A DNA stretch of 64,000 nucleotides from Anaerolineae bacterium (GTDB lineage: Bacteria; Chloroflexota; Anaerolineae; Aggregatilineales; Phototrophicaceae): positions 1 to 64,000 of the forward strand of contig JAGWBD010000006.1 of assembly GCA_021296065.1 (NCBI GenBank), given 5' to 3'. The notes beneath the pieces are model-generated. The model did no database searches, was not told the origin of the DNA, and saw nothing but the letters and a program-made list of their open reading frames with translations. Made by a program: the position numbers and the translations under genes. Positions 32,560-41,114 of this stretch are shown piece after piece. Numbering within the stretch: the stretch's first letter is position 1; every line of letters starts with the position of its first letter.

Positions 32560-33540
32560 TCAGGCCAGCGCCTCTACCGAAGCGCGGGCAACGAGCAGCT
32601 CGGGGCCCTGCGCCAGCTGACGTTGCAGCTCGGCCAAAGCGAATTCACGCTCCTGCACTGTGCCGCCATTGAGAATCTGCCGGCTGTAATCCAGCACGTC
32701 GGCGACGATGCGCTCGCAGCGGTAAAAAGCGATGGCCTCCGGATCGGGCTGCGCCGGACCGTAACCCTCGTAAAACCAGGCGCATTCCTGCTCGCCTTGC
32801 CAGTGACCGGCTACGCCCGCTCCCACGAACATCAGGTCACGCGCGCGCGCGGCCAACTGCAGGGTATCGAAGTCCACCAGGAAGAGTTGATTGCCGGAGT
32901 CAACCAGCACGTTACCGGCGTGGATGTCGCCGTGGCAGGGTACGACGGGCAAGTCTCGCCGGCGCAACTGCAGCGCGAGCGAATTGCTTTGGTCCATAAG
33001 CCAGGAGAGCGTCGCCTTGTGGACCCGCAGCAGTTTATCGAGTTGCCTTGCCGCGGGATCGGGCAAGGAGGTCAGGGGGCGGTCCAGCAGTTGCCGTAGC
33101 AGGACAAGCGATTGGGTGTCGAAGCCATCCTGTGGCAGTGTGCGTCTCAGGCGCCCGGGCAACTGCGCGTCATGCAGGGTACGCAGTGCCTGACCCAGCT
33201 GGCGCCAGGCTCCGGCATTGAGCGGCCTTTCGAAAGCGTCGTGGCCGTCTATATGGGGCAACAGCGCCAGATACCCGCCGCTGACGGGGACATGTAGTTC
33301 ACCGGCAGATGTTTCAACGGGCGCAAGAAAGGCTTGTGCGCCGCTGTCGCCCATGTAGAGCGGCAGACGCAAGGCGGCATGATTAACGGGGCCTCGGCGC
33401 CATTTGAGGACCCGGCGGGCGCCGGAGGAATCGCGGACCTCGAACAATCGGGAATTGCGGTCGGCGCCCTGCGATGAAGGGTTAATTTGGGGAGCCGGCA
33501 GGCCCCATGCACTGCTCAGGAGACTGGCAAGGTCGTCCAC
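32560..33540 (-). CDS. Aminoglycoside phosphotransferase-like (APH/HSK2 fold) kinase
   Basis: A 326-residue protein kinase-like small-molecule phosphotransferase. The catalytic loop PCHGDIHAGNVLVD and the metal-binding LFLVDFDTLQ are both intact; the N-lobe lysine is probably in RRVLKWRRG. Members phosphorylate aminoglycosides, choline, homoserine or sugars. Nothing here identifies the substrate. It ends 61 nt from the convergent DapA-family gene. On the upstream side its start is 1028 nt after hemB-side genes, next to the ABM-like pair on the same strand. Confidence 0.85.
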   Translation of the reverse strand: MDDLASLLSSAWGLPAPQINPSSQGADRNSRLFEVRDSSGARRVLKWRRGPVNHAALRLPLYMGDSGAQAFLAPVETSAGELHVPVSGGYLALLPHIDGHDAFERPLNAGAWRQLGQALRTLHDAQLPGRLRRTLPQDGFDTQSLVLLRQLLDRPLTSLPDPAARQLDKLLRVHKATLSWLMDQSNSLALQLRRRDLPVVPCHGDIHAGNVLVDSGNQLFLVDFDTLQLAARARDLMFVGAGVAGHWQGEQECAWFYEGYGPAQPDPEAIAFYRCERIVADVLDYSRQILNGGTVQEREFALAELQRQLAQGPELLVARASVEALA

Positions 33541-33572
33541 GGCTATGGTCGCCGGGCCGGTCAGGGCCTTGT

Positions 33573-34230
33573 TTAGACTGGATCCTGCGAGATGCGGGGC
33601 GCTTGCCAGAAAACACCCAGACGGCCTTCGGTCACGACCGGCGCCTGTGGCAAGAGCGGCGCCAGTTCTGCGGCGACGAATTGCGCGGCGCTTTCGCTTG
33701 AGGCGTGCATCGCTTCGCAGGAAGTGAAGATTGTGAGCGAACCCAACACCCGGTCCATGGCATTGAGGGTGACGTAAAGGCGGAAACCGGGCGACTCGAC
33801 GAAGACGGGGATGAGGTCCTCAACCACCAGGCGCGTGATCATGGGGGTGTCGAGGGCATCGAAGCCGGTGTAGCGGCGGAAACTGAAGAACAGCGGCTGT
33901 GCCTCGTCGTTGACTTCCAGGCCACTGTCTTGCCTGGGCAGCGCGAGGGCGTAGGCCGTGCTGGCGGTGATCTGTGGCGGGTTGGGCAGGAATTGCGCCA
34001 GGCTCTCACCGACGAAATGCGCGGCCTGCTCGTTTGAGGTCAGCATTTCAGCCTCGCTGTGGAAGACATTCAGCACCAGAACGACGTCCGGCTCGCAGTT
34101 GCCAAGGGCGTACAACAAAAACCCTGGCGACTCGCGCAGGACGGGCAGGAAGCCGTCGTGAATGATCGCGGTTAATGGCGCCGAAGTCCGCGGGGTCGAT
34201 GCCTTCATAGCGACGCACGCTTACAAACAT
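33573..34230 (-). pseudogene. Frameshifted gene for a tandem ABM-like domain protein
   Basis: Two frames make one protein. From an ATG at 34230 the product begins MFVSVRRYEGIDPADFGAIN, then the match to its paralogue (34319-35188) jumps to the +1 frame, which runs from IIHDGFLPVLRESPGF to the stop at 33573. Removing one base near 34167 restores an alignment of exactly equal length with YETINERTRDGF of the paralogue. Both ABM-like repeats are otherwise intact (residues around SPGFLLYALGN and SPGFRLYVTLN). There is no signal peptide, unlike the paralogue. Either a recent one-base insertion or a sequencing error; the clean sequence elsewhere favours something recent. Confidence 0.75.
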
Positions 34231-34257
34231 GTTCGATTCCCCTCCCTGCGATTGTGA

Positions 34258-34288
34258 CACGGACGCCCGTTGCAGACGGGCGTCCGTG
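34258..34288 (-). terminator. 13-bp stem-loop between the two ABM-like genes
   Basis: Perfect arms 34258-34270 and 34276-34288 with a 5-nt loop. It starts 30 nt after the stop of the upstream gene on the minus strand. The sequence after the stem on that strand is TCACAATC, with no T-tract, so termination strength is uncertain. Confidence 0.65.
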
Positions 34289-34318
34289 ATTTCCCTTTAA
34301 GTGGCGCTGAAGCGGGAA

Positions 34319-35188
34319 CTACTCGTCCGCCGCCTCTTCAGCGTCCATGGCCAACGCGGCCTCCAGCTCGCCGACGTGAAAGATGGCGACGTCGCCGTTC
34401 GTGATGGTCGGGGCTTCCGGCAGCAGTTCCGCCAGGGCTTCGGCGACAAAGTCCGCCGCCTTTTCGTTGGAAGCCGTCATTTCTTCCTCGCTTGTGAAGA
34501 CATTGATCGCGCCGTAGACTTCGTCGGCCACGTTCAGGTTCAGGTAGAGCCTGAAGCCCTCTGAGTCAGAGATAACCTGGACGAATTCGGCCGCGACCAG
34601 CCCGGCGATGGTCGGGACGTCAGCCTGGTCGAAGCCGGTGTAGTGACGGAAACTGAGGAAGAGCGGCTGCATGTCCGCCATGGCTTCCTCGTCATCCTCG
34701 TCACCGTCATCGTCGGCCATGGCCTCGCCGTCCTCGTCCTGCATGTCCTCGTCGCAGTGGCCGGGGAGCGCGAGCACGGTGACGTCGCCGGCGGTGACCT
34801 GCGGGGCCTCGGGCAGCAGCGGCGCCAGATTCTCGCGCACGAAGTCCGCCGCCTTTTCATTGGAGGCCTGCATCTCGTCCTCGCTCTGGAAGATGTTGAC
34901 CGCCAGCAACTGGTCGGGCTGAATGTTGGCCAGGGCATAGAGAACAAAGCCCGGCGACTCGCTGATGATGGGGATGAAACCGTCGCGGGTTCGTTCGTTG
35001 ATCGTTTCATAGTCATCCGGGTCAACGCCGGGATAGTGACGTACGCTGATGAAGAGCTCGCCGCCCAGATCGGCCAGACGAAGTGCAGCGCAGTCCATCG
35101 CATCCTCAGCGCCATTGGCGAGCAGCGGGCCGGCGACAACGCCCAGGAGCAAGAGCAATGGCAGAAGTCCACGTGCAATGATCAACAT
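34319..35188 (-). CDS. Exported protein with two ABM-like domains and an acidic linker
   Basis: A 289-residue protein of unknown function. Residues 1-~27 form a signal peptide. Two similar ~90-residue repeats follow: ~44-140 (ISVRHYPGVDPDDYETIN, SPGFVLYALANIQPDQ, NEKAADFVRENLAPLLPEAP) and ~177-271 (FLSFRHYTGFDQADVPTI, SEGFRLYLNLNVADEV, NEKAADFVAEALAELLPEAP). They look like dimeric alpha+beta barrel domains of the antibiotic biosynthesis monooxygenase type. Between them lies an Asp/Glu/Met-rich linker (~145-173). GGAAG lies 7 nt before the ATG at 35188. Internal duplication gives a built-in dimer of domains. The frameshifted neighbour is a paralogue. Confidence 0.8.
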   Translation of the reverse strand: MLIIARGLLPLLLLLGVVAGPLLANGAEDAMDCAALRLADLGGELFISVRHYPGVDPDDYETINERTRDGFIPIISESPGFVLYALANIQPDQLLAVNIFQSEDEMQASNEKAADFVRENLAPLLPEAPQVTAGDVTVLALPGHCDEDMQDEDGEAMADDDGDEDDEEAMADMQPLFLSFRHYTGFDQADVPTIAGLVAAEFVQVISDSEGFRLYLNLNVADEVYGAINVFTSEEEMTASNEKAADFVAEALAELLPEAPTITNGDVAIFHVGELEAALAMDAEEAADE

Positions 35189-35384
35189 GACAACGCTTCC
35201 TTTCTTTTCCGCCAGGATCCCGTCAGCATAAACCATAAACTGGCGCTGGTGAAGACGGGGCCGCGTCCTGTCGTCTGTATGACTTGCAGCAGCGGGAGCG
35301 CCTTGTGTTCAGGAACGGAAACATGCTGTTAATCCGCCCGGCAACACGCGGCCAGTGCCGCGCGAAACTCTAGCGCGCCGGCGG

Positions 35385-36404
35385 TCATTCTCCCAACCAG
35401 CGGGCTGCGTCCTTCGCGAAGTAGCTGAGCACAAAGTCGGCGCCGGCGCGACGGATGGCAATCAAACTCTCCAGGGCCGTGCGGCGCAGGTCGAGCCAGC
35501 CATTGGCGGCGGCGGCGTGCAGCATGGCATATTCGCCGCTGACCTGGTAGGCGGCCAGTGGCAGACGCGTTTGAGACCGGGCCGCAGCGAGCACGTCCAG
35601 GTAGGCCAGCGCGGGTTTGACCATCAACATGTCCGCGCCCTCGGCCTCGTCGATTTCGAGTTCCAGCATGGCCTCGCGCCGGTTGGCGGGCGGCAGCTGG
35701 TGGCTGCGACGGTCGCCGAAGTCCGGTGCGCTGTCGGCGGCGTGCTGGAAGGGGCCGTAGAAGCCGCTGGCGAACTTGGCCGCGTAACTGAGAATGCCGG
35801 TCTCGCTGTGGCCCTGCGAGTCCAGCGCCTGGCGGATGGCCGCCACCATGCCATCCAGCATGCCGGAAGGCGCGATGAAGTCAGCGCCGGCCTCTGCATG
35901 CACGACCGCGGCCCGCGCCAGAATCTCAAGGCTGGCGTCGTTGAGCAGGTAGCCTTCCGGCAGGTTTGGTTGATAGTGGACGCTGCCTGCCCGGTTGATG
36001 ATGCCGCAATGCCCATGACCGGTATAACTGCAAAAGCAAAGGTCGGAAAAGACAAGCAGGTCCGGCGCGGCATCTTTCATTTCACGGATGGCGCGGGCGG
36101 CGATGCCATCGGGATCATGGTTTTCGCTGCCCTCGTCATCCTTGCGGGCGGGAATGCCAAAGAGCAGGACACCGGGAATGCCCAGCGCCCGCAGTTCCCG
36201 CGCCTCGGCCGCCAGTTGATCCACGCTGAGTTGCGCCTGACCCGGCAGCGATGGCAGGGGTCGGCGCTGGTTGGCGCCATGAATGGCGAAGAGCGGGTAA
36301 ATCAGGTCACCGGGCGTGAGGCGGGTCTCGGTCAGCAGTTGGCGCAGGGCGGGACTGCTGCGCAAGCGCCGCGGCCGTCGCCGCAAATCAAGGCTCTCGA
36401 TCAT
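35385..36404 (-). CDS. hemB: Delta-aminolevulinic acid dehydratase (porphobilinogen synthase)
   Basis: A 339-residue enzyme that joins two 5-aminolevulinate molecules into porphobilinogen. The two active-site lysines are K210 (SYAAKFASGFYGPF) and K263 (DMLMVKPALAY). The zinc-type cysteines C123, C125 and C133 are kept (DLCFCSYTGHGHCG), so it is the zinc-dependent class. The start at 36404 is chosen from homologue-like length and GGGGAAAG upstream; the open frame reaches back into hemD. It is the last gene of the hemC-hemD-hemB run, 20 nt after hemD. Confidence 0.96.
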   Translation of the reverse strand: MIESLDLRRRPRRLRSSPALRQLLTETRLTPGDLIYPLFAIHGANQRRPLPSLPGQAQLSVDQLAAEARELRALGIPGVLLFGIPARKDDEGSENHDPDGIAARAIREMKDAAPDLLVFSDLCFCSYTGHGHCGIINRAGSVHYQPNLPEGYLLNDASLEILARAAVVHAEAGADFIAPSGMLDGMVAAIRQALDSQGHSETGILSYAAKFASGFYGPFQHAADSAPDFGDRRSHQLPPANRREAMLELEIDEAEGADMLMVKPALAYLDVLAAARSQTRLPLAAYQVSGEYAMLHAAAANGWLDLRRTALESLIAIRRAGADFVLSYFAKDAARWLGE

Positions 36405-36424
36405 CGTGACTTTCCCCGCACCCG

Positions 36425-37198
36425 TCACGGAGCAGTATGCCAGTGCCGCGCCAGCGCGTCCAGCAGGGACGAGAGCCGGTGATCCTGGGCCAACTCGACG
36501 GCGCGGAAACCGCTTTGCCGCGCTGTGGTTGCAGTCGCCTGCCCCAGGCAAGCGCAGGGAACAGCGCGCAACAGCTCCGGGTCGCCGTCTTCCTGCTGGA
36601 ACCGCGTCAGGGCGTTGCGCACGATGGAAGCGCTGGTGAATAGCAGGCCGTCGACTTCATCATTGCGTAGCAGGGCCGGCAGGTCCACACCACCCTCGCC
36701 TGGAACGTTGCGCCAGGCGGCGACGCTGGTGACGTTGGCGCCGGCCGCGCGCAGCGCGTCCCCCATGGCGGGAGGCGCAACGTCCGATTGCAGCAGCAGC
36801 ACGCGCGTCCCCGCTTGCAACCGCATCGCCGACAGCAATCCGGCATGATCACCGGCGGGCGCGTGGGCGGCAGGGCGCAGGTAAGGCAGGCGCTCGGCCG
36901 CCGTCGCGACGGCGGCGCCCATCAGCGCGACCCTGGTGCGCGTCAAACGGATTTCCAGTTGCGGCAGGCGCGCTGCCACCACTTCGACGCTGTTGCTGCT
37001 GGTGAGCAGCACCCAGGCAAAGCGGCGGGCCGTGGCGGCGTACAGGGCCGCGTCCAGCGCATAGCGGTCAGGTGCGGGCTCAACGGCGAGGCAGGGATAA
37101 GCAAGCGACAGGGCGCCTCGCTCGCGCAGCAGCTCACATAGCGGCCCGGCCTGATGCGCCGCGCGGGTGACCAGTACGCGTTTGCCCTGCAGATTCAT
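36425..37198 (-). CDS. hemD: Uroporphyrinogen-III synthase
   Basis: A 257-residue enzyme that closes and inverts hydroxymethylbilane into uroporphyrinogen III. Features: the N-terminal GKRVLVTRAAHQAGPLCELL, the central WVLLTSSNSVEVV and the late DGLLFTSASIVRNAL, which is the family's best-conserved block. The family diverges fast, so context matters: it lies between hemC and hemB. The ATG at 37198 shares a base with the hemC stop (TGATG); a GTG at 37201 is an alternative. Confidence 0.92.
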   Translation of the reverse strand: MNLQGKRVLVTRAAHQAGPLCELLRERGALSLAYPCLAVEPAPDRYALDAALYAATARRFAWVLLTSSNSVEVVAARLPQLEIRLTRTRVALMGAAVATAAERLPYLRPAAHAPAGDHAGLLSAMRLQAGTRVLLLQSDVAPPAMGDALRAAGANVTSVAAWRNVPGEGGVDLPALLRNDEVDGLLFTSASIVRNALTRFQQEDGDPELLRAVPCACLGQATATTARQSGFRAVELAQDHRLSSLLDALARHWHTAP

Positions 37199-38118
37199 CA
37201 CGCCTCCACCAGTTCGGCAGCGCCCTGCTCAAAGGCACGCTGCGCCATATGCTCACCCAGGAGCAGGTCGTCACCCCTGGGTGCTTCGAGGGCAAGTTCT
37301 ATCATGCGCGAGCCGTCTGCGGCAAGCACCCGACCGCGAAGTCGCAGCCGGTCGCCAACTGTTGTCGCCCAGGCCGCCACCGGCGCGCTGCAGCCGCTCG
37401 CGAGGCCCGCGAGGAAGCCTCGCTCGGCATTGACGGCCTGACGCGTCGGCGCATGGTCGATCGGCGCGAGCAGGCGCAGCAGCATTTCTTCTTCACGACA
37501 CTGCAGCGCCAGGGCGCCCTGCCCCGGCGGCGGCAACATCAGGTCCGGCGGCAGGCGTTCGCTGATGCGCGACTCCAGGCCAAGGCGCAGCATACCGGCC
37601 TCGGCAAGGAGCAGGGCATCGCAGGGACTGCCCCGCTCCAGCAGGCGCTCGACGCGGGTGTGGACGTTGCCGCGCACGGGAACCAACTCAAGGTCCGGCC
37701 GGTGATGGCGCAGCTGGGCGACCCGCCGCGGACTGCCCGTGCCGATGACGGCGCCCATCGGCAGGCGCGCCAGGGGCAGGGCATCGCGACTGACGAGCAC
37801 GTCGCCGGCGGCGCCGCGCCGCGGAATGGCGCCGATGACGAGACCAGGCTGTGCTGCGGTCGGCAGGTCCTTGAGGCTGTGCACAGCGACGTCGACCTCG
37901 CCCTGCGCCACAGCCAGGCTGAGCGCGGCGGTGAAAAAGCCGCCACCGGTCGGCGGCTGAATGGCCCCGGACTGACGGTCGCCCTGGCTGCGAATGATGA
38001 CCAGTTCCGTCTCGATCCCGGGCCAGACGCGCTGCAGCAGCGCGCAGGCATGCTGCGCCTGCCACAAGGCGAGTCGCGAGCCGCGGGTGCCGATGCGCAG
38101 GGTGTTAGTCCTGTTCAT
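37198..38118 (-). CDS. hemC: Hydroxymethylbilane synthase (porphobilinogen deaminase)
   Basis: A 306-residue enzyme polymerising four porphobilinogens. C243 in ASGCSAPVA carries the dipyrromethane cofactor, and D84 in HSLKDLPT is the catalytic Asp. Other marks: IGTRGSRLALWQ, GAVIGTGSPRR, VPVRGNVHTR. The start at 38118 gives the normal length; no clear ribosome site is seen there, and an in-frame ATG at 38145 is possible. First gene of hemC-hemD-hemB. The 252-nt gap upstream (38119-38370), shared with the divergent dioxygenase-like gene, is AT-rich at about 38270-38345 and probably holds both promoters. Confidence 0.95.
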   Translation of the reverse strand: MNRTNTLRIGTRGSRLALWQAQHACALLQRVWPGIETELVIIRSQGDRQSGAIQPPTGGGFFTAALSLAVAQGEVDVAVHSLKDLPTAAQPGLVIGAIPRRGAAGDVLVSRDALPLARLPMGAVIGTGSPRRVAQLRHHRPDLELVPVRGNVHTRVERLLERGSPCDALLLAEAGMLRLGLESRISERLPPDLMLPPPGQGALALQCREEEMLLRLLAPIDHAPTRQAVNAERGFLAGLASGCSAPVAAWATTVGDRLRLRGRVLAADGSRMIELALEAPRGDDLLLGEHMAQRAFEQGAAELVEA

Positions 38119-38370
38119 GTCTGGACTATAAGGAATGACTGCCATTTCGCGCCAGTTTCCACGGTACCGCGACAGGGCTTCATTGCCCCGCACTGTCGCA
38201 ACAGAGCCAGGAAACTTTGCGCCGCGCGCAGTGTCGCGCGGCGCTCCTCTTCGTTTTTCGCCAGGGAAGAAGCAACACAATACAAAAATTACAAAGATTT
38301 CACATTCGATCGGCGGAGTTTCCAATAGAATGGTCACCGACCATGAATGCCCGCTTTCAGGAGCTGTGAA

Positions 38371-39429
38371 ATGGATGCTGCTCACAAGCTACGTATCTTG
38401 ACCTTTACAGCCCTGGCGCTCTTGCTGACCCTGGGGTCCTTACCGTCCATCGCCCAATCGCCCTTGCCCGAGTTTCCGGACCCGGTTGAAGCCCTGGGTG
38501 AGGTCTTCATCCTGCAGGGCCGGGTTCTCGATACCCATGGCGAGCCGGTGGCCGATGCCCTGGTCGAAATCTGGCAGACCGACAGCAACGGAGCCTACGA
38601 TCATCCGCGGTCGCAGCAGGGTGGCTTCGACAGCAATTTTCAGCATTTTGGCGCCGACCTGAGCGACGATGAAGGTTACTGGGATTTCCGTACAGTGATC
38701 CCGGGCCTGTACGCAGGACGCCCGCTGCACATTCATTTTCGCGTGCGGCTCGACGACCAACCCGTACTGACTTCCCAGTTTTACTTCGCCACCATGCTGG
38801 ATGACACGGAGTCGGACGGCATTTTCCGGGGCGCCGGCGATGACGTGGATGCCCTGCTGCTGTCGCTGACAGAGCATCAACTGGAGGGTGGAAGCACAGT
38901 GCTGGCGTCGGAGCCAGTCGACATTGTGCTGGCACTGGGGTCAGGCGATCTGTCGCCCTCGGTACAGCAAACTGAAGGCCCTTACTACCCGGTTGTGAAT
39001 GTCGCGGACCATGACAACGATCTGGCCGTCGTCAGTCCGCAGACGCCGGTCTTCACCCTGCTCAACCTGAACACGGCGACCGGCGACGAGTTCCAGACTA
39101 TCCCGGACGTGGGCAGGCGCATGACCCGGGAATTCATGGAATACCGTCCCTACGTCAGCATTCGCCAGTTCCGGCGCGAAATCGGCAAGTACGTCAGCGA
39201 GGAGCAGGTGGCGGCCTACGAGGAGCACGTCTACGTACCAGTTGACTTCAACCACGCGGACGGCGCGACGCTGATGCAGTTGCCGGGCGTGGACGAAGCG
39301 GTCGCGAGCGCGCTGATGGAAGGCCGCCCCTTCGCTGGCCAGGAGGGCTTTCTGGCTTTGCTGGCAGAATATGTCGACTCCACTGACGCCGCCATGGCGC
39401 AAAACTGGCTGGTGGACGAGGAGACATGA
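38371..39429 (+). CDS. Exported intradiol ring-cleavage dioxygenase-like protein fused to helix-hairpin-helix repeats
   Basis: A 352-residue protein. Residues 1-29 are a signal peptide. Residues ~47-190 are an intradiol-dioxygenase beta-sandwich with all four ferric ligands in place: Y77 (NGAYDHP), Y114 (PGLYAGR), H120 and H122 (PLHIHFRV). Odd: the QTEGPYYP motif, which normally comes before this fold, sits after it at 200-207. Residues ~229-275 and ~290-335 then form two ComEA-like helix-hairpin-helix units (LLNLNTATGDEFQTIPDVG; FNHADGATLMQLPGVDEAVA). AGGAG lies 7 nt before the ATG at 38371. It overlaps the next gene by 4 nt. Function unknown; could cleave aromatics outside the cell or have lost catalysis. 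Confidence 0.85.
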   Translation: MDAAHKLRILTFTALALLLTLGSLPSIAQSPLPEFPDPVEALGEVFILQGRVLDTHGEPVADALVEIWQTDSNGAYDHPRSQQGGFDSNFQHFGADLSDDEGYWDFRTVIPGLYAGRPLHIHFRVRLDDQPVLTSQFYFATMLDDTESDGIFRGAGDDVDALLLSLTEHQLEGGSTVLASEPVDIVLALGSGDLSPSVQQTEGPYYPVVNVADHDNDLAVVSPQTPVFTLLNLNTATGDEFQTIPDVGRRMTREFMEYRPYVSIRQFRREIGKYVSEEQVAAYEEHVYVPVDFNHADGATLMQLPGVDEAVASALMEGRPFAGQEGFLALLAEYVDSTDAAMAQNWLVDEET

Positions 39430-39866
39430 GCGACAGCCAGACCTTGCAGCAGCTGCGCCGCTTCCTCCTGCTGCTCGTGGTCGGGCTGTGCGTCTTGACC
39501 ATGATCGAACTCTGGCTTGAGGAGCACGTCGAGGACCTGCAGCTTGTCCCCTTTTTCCTGTGCAGCCTGACGCTGGTCGCGGTCCTGGTCTACTGGCGGC
39601 GGCCGCAACGCGAGACTCTGATCGCCCTGCGCGCCTCGCTGCTGCTGCTGGTCATCGGCAGCCTGGCTGGAATCTACCTGCACGTGACGGGCAACCTCGC
39701 CTTTGCGCTGGAAATTCGACCCAACGCCGGCATCGCTGACGTCTGGTACGAGGCGCTTTCCGGCGGCAGCCCCCTGCTGGCGCCAGGTATCCTTGCGCTG
39801 GCGGCGTCGCTGGCCGGCGCAGCCACCTGGCGCCAGGATCCGCTTGCCGATTCTTCCAGTTCCTGA
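39426..39866 (+). CDS. Small membrane protein, four predicted helices
   Basis: A 146-residue protein of unknown family. Hydrophobic segments lie at ~12-28, ~42-57, ~68-86 and ~117-133; the rest is short loops. It is translationally coupled (ATGA) to the dioxygenase-HhH gene, so it probably helps anchor, export or electronically connect that protein. I do not recognise a domain. Confidence 0.75.
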   Translation: MSDSQTLQQLRRFLLLLVVGLCVLTMIELWLEEHVEDLQLVPFFLCSLTLVAVLVYWRRPQRETLIALRASLLLLVIGSLAGIYLHVTGNLAFALEIRPNAGIADVWYEALSGGSPLLAPGILALAASLAGAATWRQDPLADSSSS

Positions 39867-39939
39867 GCGAAGTTGAACGCGTCGGGCGACGGCGACCACA
39901 AACTGTCCTGAAGGGCCGGGGCCGTGCCGACCCCTGCGC

Positions 39940-39945
39940 TATACT
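39940..39945 (+). promoter_or_regulatory. -10 element TATACT 6 nt before a start codon
   Basis: GCGCTATACT ends 6 nt before the ATG at 39952, which puts the expected transcription start on the A of the ATG. A GGAG sits in that 6-nt gap, too close to the ATG to act well. The arrangement suggests a leaderless transcript. No -35 box is evident. Confidence 0.5.
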
Positions 39946-39951
39946 GCGGAG

Positions 39952-40992
39952 ATGAACGATTCGCTCCTGCTGCAGGAAATCCTGCAACAACCGGCCGCCC
40001 TTCAGCGTTTGCTTGAAGAGGGACGCGACAGCATCCGCGCGGCGGCGGCGGCCATCCGCGATTACGATCCGGCCTTCGTCACCATCGCCGCGCGCGGCAG
40101 CTCCGACAACGCGGCGCGCTACGCCCAGTATCTGCTTGGCGCGCAGAACGGCCTGGCCGTCGGCCTGGCCACGCCATCGCTCTTCAGCGTCTACAACCGT
40201 CCGCCACGCCTTGCTCGCTCGCTGGTTATTGGCATCTCGCAGTCGGGCCAGTCGCCCGACATCGTGGCCGTGCTGCGCGCCGGCCGCGAACAGGGCGCGC
40301 TAACCCTGGCGATCAGCAACGACGGCGACTCGCCGCTGGCGCGTGCGGCGGACCATTGCATCCTGCTGCGTTGCGGGCCGGAGCGCAGCGGGGCGGCCAC
40401 CAAGACCTACACCAGTTCGCTGCTGGCCATCGCCCTGCTGGACGCGGAACTGGCGGGCGCGCAGGAGCGCGTGGACCTGCTGGCAAGCATCCCGCGGCAG
40501 GTGCGGACGCTCTGCGAGCGGGCGGAAGCGTTCAGGGCAGCCGGCGCGGCGCAGCAGGACATGCGCAGCTGTGTCGTGCTCAGCCGCGGCTACAACTACG
40601 CGACCGCCTTTGAAATCGCCCTCAAGCTGAAGGAACTGGGCTATGTGCTGGCCGAACCCTGGTCCTCGGCGGACTTCCAGCACGGGCCGGTGGCGCTGGT
40701 GGAACAGGGCTTTGCCCTGCTGGCAATCGTGCCATCGGGGCCGCTGGCGCACAGCCTGACCGCGCGGCTGAAGGAAATGCGCGAGCGGGGCGCCCGTCTG
40801 CTGGTCATCTCGTCGCAGGCGGGGGCGCTGACGCTGGCGCATACGTCACTGGCGCTGCCCGACCTGCCGGAGTGGGCCTCGCCGCTGACGGCGGTGGTGC
40901 CCGGCCAGTTCTTCGCCCTGGGTCTGACGCAGGCCAGGGGCCTCGACGTTGACCAGCCGCGCGGCCTGCGCAAGGTGACGCGTACGCGCTAG
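39952..40992 (+). CDS. SIS-domain sugar isomerase (GlmS C-terminal/NagB-II-like)
   Basis: A 346-residue protein with two SIS (sugar isomerase) domains and no glutaminase domain. The N-terminal EILQQPAALQRLL, ARGSSDNAARYAQYLL and ISQSGQSPDIVAVL blocks match the isomerase half of glucosamine-6-phosphate synthase. Single-unit members act as amino-sugar-phosphate deaminases or isomerases. The closing DQPRGLRKVTRTR matches the GlmS-type C-terminus (DQPRNLAKSVTVE). It may deaminate an amino-sugar phosphate. It precedes the two Gfo/Idh/MocA genes but has its own -10 element. Confidence 0.88.
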   Translation: MNDSLLLQEILQQPAALQRLLEEGRDSIRAAAAAIRDYDPAFVTIAARGSSDNAARYAQYLLGAQNGLAVGLATPSLFSVYNRPPRLARSLVIGISQSGQSPDIVAVLRAGREQGALTLAISNDGDSPLARAADHCILLRCGPERSGAATKTYTSSLLAIALLDAELAGAQERVDLLASIPRQVRTLCERAEAFRAAGAAQQDMRSCVVLSRGYNYATAFEIALKLKELGYVLAEPWSSADFQHGPVALVEQGFALLAIVPSGPLAHSLTARLKEMRERGARLLVISSQAGALTLAHTSLALPDLPEWASPLTAVVPGQFFALGLTQARGLDVDQPRGLRKVTRTR

Positions 40993-41079
40993 CCGGCCCT
41001 CACTCTTTTCCCCCTTTCTCGCCTCGGAGGGCGGGAACCCTTCCTTCAGGTAGAGGGAAAAACAAGCGTATCGGCGCGC

Positions 41080-41085
41080 TATACT
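41080..41085 (+). promoter_or_regulatory. -10 element TATACT before oxidoreductase gene
   Basis: GCGCTATACT lies 29 nt before the ATG at 41115; start expected near 41092, then AGGAG before the ATG. Same extended box (GCTATACT) as in front of several other genes in the window. No convincing -35 is seen. Confidence 0.5.
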
Positions 41086-41114
41086 CGTCGCCGGTCACGG
41101 GGACAGGAGCAGGT

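Noticed and set aside
38119-38370. Small gene in the hemC/dioxygenase intergenic region
   Set aside because: The open frame continuing upstream of hemC has no start signal and reads through AT-rich DNA better explained as divergent promoters.
40993-41114. Another copy of the CCCTC/GAGGG interspersed element
   Set aside because: It has CCCTCAC and GAGGG pieces but no paired arms or inverted ends of useful length; too degenerate to call.
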